Shown: positions 6,914-11,302 of the stretch, piece by piece | Layout: the number at the start of each line of letters is the position of its first letter | How positions within the stretch are numbered: position 1 is the stretch's first letter | Origin: Methylococcaceae bacterium UBA662 | GTDB taxonomy: Bacteria > Pseudomonadota > Gammaproteobacteria > Methylococcales > Methylomonadaceae | Direction of reading: 5' to 3' | DNA: 11,302 nucleotides | Assembly (NCBI GenBank): GCA_002299425.1 | Contig: DBNW01000082.1 | Location: forward strand, 1-11,302 | Made by a program: the position numbers and the translations under genes | Notes under the pieces: model-generated | What the model was told of the DNA's origin: nothing | What the model saw: only the letters and a program-made list of their open reading frames with translations | Database searches by the model: none

Positions 6914-7763
6914 GGCCAATGTCCTCTTCGTAGGCTAATAAAGTTTCTACCGCGAGAGCATCAAAGACATACCGGGCACCGCAAAACTCACAACCTACTT
7001 CGATGTTGCCGCGTTCTTGCAGAATAGACAGCAGTTCCTGTTTGCCCAAAGCCCTTAATGTGTGCGCTATCTTAGGCCTGGAACAAGCGCATTCAAAACC
7101 CACGGGTTCAGGCTTGAACAGCCTGACTTGTTCTTCGTGAAACAAACGCCGCAATAAGTCGGTGCAGGCTAGGCCAAGCAACTCACCGGCGGTAAGGGTG
7201 TGGGCTAGGATTTCAAGCCGTTGCCAATCGGCGGCATCCTGTTGCAGGGCGGGCAATGCTTGTAACAACAGCCCCCCGGCATGGGTGCCATCGGCAGCCA
7301 GCCAAAGCCGGGTTTTTAATTGCTCCGATTGGCTAAAATAAGACTCCAAAGCACGGGCCAAATTTTCCCCCGTCAACGGCACGATGCCTTGGTACGGTTC
7401 GGCCTCGGCTTGCTCTAGGGTGAGCATCAAATGCCCCTCGCCAAACAGATCAGCCAACCGGGTGGAGGATACAGGTGCTTCACTCCTGACTAGGCCGCGA
7501 ATTTTTCGCTCATGAGTGGCCTGCGCGACCAGTGTCCGCACAGGCCCGTTGCCCTGTATCTGCAAAATCATCGAACCCTTAAATTTAAGGGTGGCCGACA
7601 GCAAAGTGACGGCTGCCAGTGCCTGCCCCAGTTGTTGTTGTACAATGCCGGGGGTTTTTTGAAAGTGTTTGGCAGCTTGCCAGCTTTCAGTTAGGTTCAC
7701 CCACTCGCCCCGTATACCCAGCTCGGAGAACAAAAAACGGCGTAAGCAATCGCGTTCAGTCAT
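6891..7763 (-). CDS. hslO: Redox-regulated molecular chaperone Hsp33 (HslO)
   Basis: Hsp33 is a cytoplasmic holdase chaperone that is inactive while its four cysteines bind zinc and becomes active when oxidants such as HOCl or peroxide at heat-shock temperature release the zinc and form disulfides. The 290-residue product matches the family length (E. coli 292). The N-terminal substrate-binding core (about 1-180) contains KGSMILQIQGNGPVRTLVA (62-80). It is followed by a linker and the C-terminal redox switch: Cys225 and Cys227 in ECACSR, and Cys258 and Cys261 in GCEFCGARY, the CXC-(30)-CXXC zinc centre. All four ligands are intact. It is the first gene of a two-gene minus-strand operon and diverges from msrA. 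A TATAAT box lies 26 bases upstream of its ATG, with no obvious heat-shock consensus that I can identify by eye. Confidence 0.97.
   Translation of the reverse strand: MTERDCLRRFLFSELGIRGEWVNLTESWQAAKHFQKTPGIVQQQLGQALAAVTLLSATLKFKGSMILQIQGNGPVRTLVAQATHERKIRGLVRSEAPVSSTRLADLFGEGHLMLTLEQAEAEPYQGIVPLTGENLARALESYFSQSEQLKTRLWLAADGTHAGGLLLQALPALQQDAADWQRLEILAHTLTAGELLGLACTDLLRRLFHEEQVRLFKPEPVGFECACSRPKIAHTLRALGKQELLSILQERGNIEVGCEFCGARYVFDALAVETLLAYEEDIGHDSATLY
6922..6928 (-). promoter_or_regulatory. Shine-Dalgarno site of the lipoprotein gene, inside hslO
   Basis: On the minus strand AAGAGGA lies 8 bases before the ATG at 6913-6911 (9 bases from the core GAGG) and inside the last codons of hslO. 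It decides the start codon of the lipoprotein gene and supports translation of the second gene by ribosomes finishing hslO. Confidence 0.6.
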
Positions 7764-7789
7764 GTTATTCTCAGCCCAGTGTTTGACCC

Positions 7790-7795
7790 ATTATA
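7790..7795 (-). promoter_or_regulatory. hslO: -10 element (TATAAT) of the hslO promoter
   Basis: The minus strand reads TATAAT exactly, placing a transcription start about 20 bases before the hslO ATG. At 17 bases upstream the -35 position reads AAAACA, which matches TTGACA at only three positions. A good -10 with a poor -35 is typical of promoters needing an activator, though this has not been tested. The spacer between the elements contains the inverted repeat at 7801-7816. Confidence 0.5.
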
Positions 7796-7800
7796 GCCGG

Positions 7801-7816
7801 AACAGACGGTTCTGTT
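7801..7816. repeat. Perfect inverted repeat in the hslO/msrA divergent promoter region
   Basis: AACAGA-CGGT-TCTGTT is a perfect 6+6 inverted repeat with a 4-base centre. It sits between the proposed -35 and -10 of hslO and about 28 bases before the msrA start codon. This is the position of an operator able to affect both genes. It could instead form a small hairpin in an msrA leader RNA. I do not match it to a named regulator; the half-site order is not that of the SOS box CTGT-N8-ACAG. Confidence 0.4.
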
Positions 7817-7843
7817 TTAGCCCTATCCTTTAAAGAGGCAACC

Positions 7844-8476
7844 ATGATCGCGTCAGGAAAAACACTTGCTATGCCCGACCCGTCCGAAGCCTTGCCGGGT
7901 AGGCGGCAAGGCATGGCCGTCACTAACCGGCATTTTGTCAATGGCAATCCTATCGTTCCGCCGTTTCCTGATGGTATGCGGCAGGGGCTTTTTGGTCTCG
8001 GCTGCTTTTGGGGTGCGGAACGCAAATTTTGGCAACACCCCGATGTTTTCGCCACAGCGGTCGGTTACAGCGGCGGTTATACGCCTAACCCCTGTTACCA
8101 GGAAGTCTGCACCGGCATGACCGGCCATAACGAAGTGGTCAAAGTTATTTATGACCCGGATCGGGTCTGTTACGAAGATCTGCTCAAGCTGTTTTGGCAA
8201 TCTCACGACCCCACTCAAGGTATGCGCCAGGGCAATGACCACGGCACTCAATACCGTTCTGGCATTTATGCGTATACCCAAGACCAGCTCGATGCGGCAC
8301 TCAGTTCCAAGGAACAATACCAAGCTCGGTTGACAGAGTCCGGTTTTGGCCGTATCACCACGGAAGTTATGCTGGCTGGGGTGTTTTACTATGCAGAAGA
8401 CTGCCATCAGCAGTATTTAGCCAAGAATCCTGACGGCTATTGTGGCATCGGTGGTTTAGGGGTTGCTTACCGGTGA
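7844..8476 (+). CDS. msrA: Peptide-methionine (S)-S-oxide reductase MsrA
   Basis: MsrA reduces the S-epimer of methionine sulfoxide in proteins back to methionine, with thioredoxin as the usual electron donor. The 210-residue product aligns along its whole length with E. coli MsrA, including the N-terminal extension (ALPGRRQGMAV) that short MsrAs lack. It has the catalytic motif GCFWG with Cys54, GYSGGYTPNP (74-83), the signature DPTQGMRQGNDHGTQYRS and the C-terminal GYCGIGG with the recycling Cys200. The second C-terminal cysteine of E. coli MsrA (Cys206) is Ala208 here, and the protein stops two residues later, so the relay presumably uses one recycling cysteine, as in many other MsrAs. The start has AAAGAGG five bases upstream. 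No msrB is visible nearby. The gene diverges from hslO, another protein-oxidation defence gene. Confidence 0.97.
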   Translation: MIASGKTLAMPDPSEALPGRRQGMAVTNRHFVNGNPIVPPFPDGMRQGLFGLGCFWGAERKFWQHPDVFATAVGYSGGYTPNPCYQEVCTGMTGHNEVVKVIYDPDRVCYEDLLKLFWQSHDPTQGMRQGNDHGTQYRSGIYAYTQDQLDAALSSKEQYQARLTESGFGRITTEVMLAGVFYYAEDCHQQYLAKNPDGYCGIGGLGVAYR

Positions 8477-8496
8477 GTTTGTAGCGGGCAAAAAAA

Positions 8497-8516
8497 AGCG
8501 GTTTTGGGAAACCGCT
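8497..8516. other. Stable hairpin after msrA, preceded by an A8 run
   Basis: AGCGGTTT and AAACCGCT form a perfect 8-bp stem with the 4-base loop TGGG. Eight A residues (8490-8497) precede it. Read on the minus strand the hairpin is followed by eight T, the form of an intrinsic terminator for leftward transcription, but no leftward gene lies to its right. Read rightward, the msrA transcript would end with a hairpin but no T run. GTAGCGG at 8481-8487 can also pair with CCGCTAC (8512-8518), giving a second, mutually exclusive fold. Confidence 0.5.
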
Positions 8517-8543
8517 ACAGAGAGTATTAGGAAGGATATAACG

Positions 8544-8584
8544 CAACTTTCAGCCATGTAAGCCCTACAGGGGCCTAAAAGTTG
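8544..8584 (+). promoter_or_regulatory. Branched stem-loop in the region before regB
   Basis: CAACTTT (8544-8550) pairs perfectly with AAAGTTG (8578-8584), and inside it GCCC (8562-8565) pairs with GGGC (8571-8574). The fold is consistent with a structured leader RNA. A possible -10 box, TATAAC (8537-8542), lies just upstream, but its -35 position is poor. I do not recognise a known riboswitch. There is no credible small gene in 8477-8617. Confidence 0.3.
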
Positions 8585-8617
8585 AGCCTATAGTAGCAAT
8601 GGCCAAGAGAAATAAGA

Positions 8618-8647
8618 ATGTGGCATATTGTCGCAGCGACGCCACAT
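8618..8647 (+). terminator. Attenuator-like hairpin with T run before regB
   Basis: ATGTGGC (8618-8624) pairs perfectly with GCCACAT (8641-8647). Nested within, GTCG (8630-8633) pairs with CGAC (8637-8640), leaving a 5-base bulge on one side. Four T (8647-8650) follow. The first ATG available to regB, at 8618, is the first three bases of this stem. The structure therefore either folds in an untranslated leader, as an attenuator or weak terminator, or hides that start codon. It is one reason to prefer the downstream start of regB. Confidence 0.35.
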
Positions 8648-8695
8648 TTTAATGAGGTTATGGGTTGGGGCGATTATTTTTTAGGTTCAAGGTCA

Positions 8696-10102
8696 ATGTT
8701 TTCACAAGTTGCAAATAATTCCGAACAAAGCACACGACAAAACCTTAGGTGGCTGTTTATACTGAGGAATCTTATGATTTTCAGTGAATCGGTGCTGATT
8801 TTTGTATCGATTTACGGGTTAAGAATTCAATTACCGGAACAGCCCTTGTGGCTGGTTATGTCACTGGTGATCGCGGCGAACATTTATACCTCGTTCCGCT
8901 TGCAGCTTGCACAACCGGTCACTGAGGGCGAATTGTTTGGTCAGCTCATCATTGACGTGGCGGCCATCACCTTGTTGCTGTACTTGACCGGCGGAGCGTC
9001 TAACCCCATTATTTGGGTGTTTTTGCTGCCGGTTATTATTTCGGCCATTATGCTGCCCCAAGCCTATGCCTGGTATATGGTGATGATTACCACTTCCATG
9101 TACACGGTGTTGATGACGTATAACGTCCCCTTGCCGGCGATTGAGCCGCATGCCAGTTATTTGCACAGTCTGCATCCGGGCATGAGCAATTACGCTTTGT
9201 TGCAACAAGAACACGCCATCAGTGACCGGAATTATTTCAACCTGCATGTGTTTGGCATGTGGTTTGGTTTTGTTTTCAGTGCCGGTTTGGTGGCCTATTT
9301 TGTGGTGGAGCTGGCTGTTGCCCTAAGGAGGCAGGAGCGTAATCTGGCCGAGGCCCGTGAGAATGCGTTGCGGGATGAACGAGTAGTGGCCTTAGGTACG
9401 TTAGCGGCCAGTGCCGCTCATGACATGAGTACGCCGTTAGGGACGGTTGCCATCATCGCGCATGAATTGGAAAATGAGTACCCCGCACACCGCTTCCCCG
9501 ATCTGCATGAAAAAGTACAAATTATTCAGCAACAAATGCAGCGTTGCAAAGCGGCTTTGTCGGTGATGTCGGCCTCGGCGGGTGAGTTGAGGGCGGAATC
9601 GGGGCGGGTGCTGCGGGTGGTGGATTACCTAGATGACGTCATCAACCAATGGCGGACGCACAAGCCGGGGGCGAAGTTGAATTTTTTTATCGACCCCGAG
9701 GTGGCCGAAGATGCCCAAATCATCGCCGAACGCACCCTAACCCATTCCATTATCAATATCCTGAACAATGCCGCTGAAGCGACCGTACAGGATAAGGGTG
9801 TGGCGTTCCATGCCGCCTGGGACACGACGCATCTGAGCCTGGTTGTGCGCGATTTTGGTGCCGGTCTGCCCCCGGATATGGCCGAAATGGCAGGCAAGCA
9901 GCCGGTGCCGAGCAAAAAACGCGGCCTGGGCGTGGGTTTGTTTTTGACCTATTCCACCATCAGCCGCCTGGGCGGTAGAATCAAGCTGTATAACCACGAA
10001 ACGGGCGGTGCTTGCGTGGAGCTCTCCTTGCCCTTGTTTACAACTGAGAATGACCATGACAACTCCGGATACGGACAAGCCGCGCTTATTGCTGGTGGAT
10101 GA
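8696..10102 (+). CDS. regB: RegB/PrrB/ActS-type membrane sensor histidine kinase
   Basis: RegB-type kinases sense respiratory redox state (quinone pool and a reactive cysteine) and phosphorylate RegA. From the ATG at 8696 the product has 468 residues, close to the about 460 of Rhodobacter RegB. Six hydrophobic helices (about residues 21-210) precede a kinase core. Visible motifs are GGASNP in the membrane domain (99-104, matching the quinone-site motif GGXXNPF except that Ile replaces the final Phe), the H-box AAHDMSTPLG with phospho-accepting His242, a Cys284 in QRCKAAL at the place of the redox-active Cys265 of R. capsulatus RegB, the N-box INILNNAAEA (353-362), RDFGAGLP and the G2 box RGLGVGL. 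An ATG at 8618 would add 26 residues and has an AAGAGA site, but lies in a hairpin and the added residues look unlike the family; the start is therefore uncertain. The 3' end overlaps regA by 47 bases. Confidence 0.9.
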   Translation: MFSQVANNSEQSTRQNLRWLFILRNLMIFSESVLIFVSIYGLRIQLPEQPLWLVMSLVIAANIYTSFRLQLAQPVTEGELFGQLIIDVAAITLLLYLTGGASNPIIWVFLLPVIISAIMLPQAYAWYMVMITTSMYTVLMTYNVPLPAIEPHASYLHSLHPGMSNYALLQQEHAISDRNYFNLHVFGMWFGFVFSAGLVAYFVVELAVALRRQERNLAEARENALRDERVVALGTLAASAAHDMSTPLGTVAIIAHELENEYPAHRFPDLHEKVQIIQQQMQRCKAALSVMSASAGELRAESGRVLRVVDYLDDVINQWRTHKPGAKLNFFIDPEVAEDAQIIAERTLTHSIINILNNAAEATVQDKGVAFHAAWDTTHLSLVVRDFGAGLPPDMAEMAGKQPVPSKKRGLGVGLFLTYSTISRLGGRIKLYNHETGGACVELSLPLFTTENDHDNSGYGQAALIAGG

Positions 10103-10604
10103 CGACGAAACCTTTTGTAAGGTGCTAAAAGCAGCCTTGGAAAAAAGAGGTTATGAGGTAGTTGTAGCCGGCACGGTTCAAGAAGGCATCCGATGGGCCG
10201 AGCACATGTTGCCGGAATACGCCGTGATTGATCTTAGGATTGGTTACGAGTCTGGGTTGGAACTGGTCAAGAAGCTGATTTCCTTGGATGACAACACTCA
10301 AGTCGTGATGCTGACCGGTTTCGCCAGCATCGCCACCGCCGTCGAAGCCATCAAACTGGGTGCCATCCATTATTTGACCAAACCCGCCAACGCCGATGAA
10401 ATTGTCGCCGCCTTGCACAAAAATGCCGGCGACCCGTCGGTGCAAATTAGCGAAACCCCGCTTTCCGTCAAGCGTCTGGAATGGGAGCATTTGCAAAAAG
10501 TGCTGATGCAGCATGACGGCAACATTTCCGCCGCCGCCCGGGCGTTGAACATGCACCGCCGCACTTTGCAGCGCAAGCTGGAAAAAAAGCCGGTGCGGGA
10601 ATAA
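10056..10604 (+). CDS. regA: RegA/PrrA/ActR-type response regulator (Fis-type DNA-binding)
   Basis: RegA-type regulators receive phosphate from RegB and control genes of energy and redox metabolism. The 182-residue product has a receiver domain (about 10-122) with the acidic pair Asp15/Asp16 in LLVDDDETF, phospho-accepting Asp59 in AVIDLR, Thr87 in MLTGFAS and Lys109 in LTKPAN. A short linker leads to a Fis-type helix-turn-helix, WEHLQKVLMQHDGNISAAAR (143-162) and ALNMHRRTLQRKL (163-175), which is the highly conserved RegA C-terminus. The ATG at 10056 is chosen because GAGA lies 7 bases upstream; the ATG at 10050 is too close to that site, and a start further up would only add residues translated from inside regB. 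The gene overlaps regB by 47 bases, so co-expression is almost certain. Together the pair forms a complete two-component system. Confidence 0.95.
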   Translation: MTTPDTDKPRLLLVDDDETFCKVLKAALEKRGYEVVVAGTVQEGIRWAEHMLPEYAVIDLRIGYESGLELVKKLISLDDNTQVVMLTGFASIATAVEAIKLGAIHYLTKPANADEIVAALHKNAGDPSVQISETPLSVKRLEWEHLQKVLMQHDGNISAAARALNMHRRTLQRKLEKKPVRE

Positions 10605-10649
10605 TGCCAGCACTTAAGGCCGTTTGAATTAACCCCACTCCTGCCCCAA

Positions 10650-10666
10650 CACGGCATCAGGCCGTG
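10650..10666. other. Short hairpin between regA and the flavoprotein gene
   Basis: CACGGC and GCCGTG form a perfect 6-bp stem with the loop ATCAG, followed by CCCTTT. It may be a weak terminator of the regBA message. It also ends only 10 bases before the next ATG and occupies the place where a ribosome site would be, so it may lower translation of the next gene. The T run is too short for a confident terminator call. Confidence 0.3.
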
Positions 10667-10676
10667 CCCTTTGCCA

Positions 10677-11302
10677 ATGTTAAGAATCACCGAACTCAAG
10701 TTGCCGCTAGACTTTACCGAAGACTCGCTCCGGCAGGCCATCCTTGCTTATTTGGCCATCCCCGCCGAAGACTTGCTGGCCTGCCGGGTATTCCGGCAAA
10801 GTTTTGATGCCCGCAACAAACGCCAGATCAAACGGGTTTACACCGTGGATGTGGAATTGACCGATGAACAGGGCGTTCTAGCGCGGGCGAGTGACCGCAC
10901 CCGGCTGACCGTCACCCCCGCTAGCGATTATCAATTCGTGGCCAAGGCCCCGGAACGCAGCACCGAACGCCCCGTCATCATCGGTTTTGGCCCGTGCGGC
11001 TTGTTTGCCGCGTTAATTTTGGCGCAAATGGGCTTTAAGCCGATCGTTTTAGAACGCGGTAAGGCCGTGCGCGAGCGCACCAAAGACACCTTCGCTTTAT
11101 GGCGCCAAGCCGAGTTCAAGGCCGAGTCCAACGTGCAATTTGGCGAGGGCGGGGCGGGGACGTTTTCCGACGGCAAGCTGTACACCCGCATCAAAGACCC
11201 CAACCACTATGGCCGCAAGGTCTTGACCGAGTTTGTTAAAGCCGGTGCCCCGGCGGAAATTTTAACCGTCAGCAAGCCGCACATCGGCACCTTCCGGCTG
11301 GT
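10677..11302 (+). CDS. FAD-dependent dehydrogenase of the COG2509 type, 5' part (runs off window)
   Basis: The frame from ATG 10677 stays open to the window end, giving 208 residues of a longer protein. The N-terminal region (1-98) has the pattern LKLPLDF...SFDARNKRQIKRVYTVDVEL, which I associate with the conserved leader domain of COG2509 NAD(FAD)-utilising dehydrogenases. Then comes the dinucleotide-binding motif IIGFGPCGLFAAL (101-113, GXGPXG), IVLERGKAVRERTKD (123-137), and SNVQFGEGGAGTFSDGKLYT (151-170), a family hallmark followed by SKPHIGTFRL. The biochemical role of this family is poorly known; it is an FAD flavoprotein, presumably cytoplasmic. No clear Shine-Dalgarno sequence precedes the ATG, and the hairpin at 10650-10666 sits there instead. 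The start agrees with the usual MLRITELKLPLD beginning, so I consider it reliable. Confidence 0.88.
   Translation, partial: MLRITELKLPLDFTEDSLRQAILAYLAIPAEDLLACRVFRQSFDARNKRQIKRVYTVDVELTDEQGVLARASDRTRLTVTPASDYQFVAKAPERSTERPVIIGFGPCGLFAALILAQMGFKPIVLERGKAVRERTKDTFALWRQAEFKAESNVQFGEGGAGTFSDGKLYTRIKDPNHYGRKVLTEFVKAGAPAEILTVSKPHIGTFRL

Noticed and set aside
7861..8407. Overlapping open frames within msrA on both strands
   Set aside because: The msrA frame is fully conserved with MsrA along its length, so the alternatives are shadows without motifs or ribosome sites.
8497..8516. Intrinsic terminator of msrA on the plus strand
   Set aside because: The hairpin is strong but is followed by ACAGAGAG with no T run; the T8 tract exists only on the minus strand.
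10008..10055. Upstream starts for regA (10008 and 10050)
   Set aside because: The added residues are translated from regB sequence and do not resemble RegA; the ATG at 10056 has the best ribosome site spacing.

Overview
The window holds chromosomal, gene-dense sequence from a Gram-negative bacterium, most likely a gammaproteobacterium. The evidence is the division and cell wall (dcw) order murC-murB-ddl-ftsQ-ftsA-ftsZ, MurC, Ddl, FtsA and FtsZ motifs close to the E. coli proteins, an E. coli-type FtsZ tail (DYLDIPAFLRRQAD) and an E. coli-like MsrA. A RegB/RegA redox two-component pair in such a background made me think of a methanotroph-type (Methylococcales) lineage, but that is only an inference. 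I see no mobile element, tRNA, rRNA, CRISPR array or phage gene.

Region 1 (1-6032, + strand) is the distal dcw cluster: the 3' part of murC, one 599-codon gene joining complete MurB and Ddl enzymes, then ftsQ, ftsA and ftsZ. The genes are packed almost without spacing: TGATG at murC/murB, TAA directly followed by ATG at ddl/ftsQ, and 9 bases between ftsQ and ftsA. They make the UDP-MurNAc and D-Ala-D-Ala precursors of peptidoglycan and the early divisome (FtsZ ring, FtsA membrane tether, FtsQ scaffold). The MurB-Ddl fusion is the most notable item. A weak terminator candidate follows ftsZ, and lpxC, the usual next gene in E. coli-type clusters, is not there.

Region 2 (6149-7763, - strand, converging on ftsZ) is a two-gene operon: hslO (redox-activated chaperone Hsp33) and an unrecognised lipoprotein gene that overlaps its 3' end. 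Region 3 (7844-8476, + strand) is msrA (methionine sulfoxide reductase), divergent from hslO across an 80-base spacer that holds a perfect TATAAT box and a perfect inverted repeat.

Region 4 (8477-10604, + strand) starts with about 220 bases of mostly non-coding DNA rich in hairpins, then regB and regA, a membrane histidine kinase and its Fis-type response regulator, overlapping by 47 bases. Region 5 (10677 to the end) is the 5' part of a COG2509-type FAD-dependent dehydrogenase. Hsp33, MsrA, RegB/RegA and a flavoprotein lying together suggests a redox theme, but shared regulation is not shown by the sequence. Apart from the fusion and the regB leader, the genes belong to well-known families, and I do not see a wholly new multi-gene system here.
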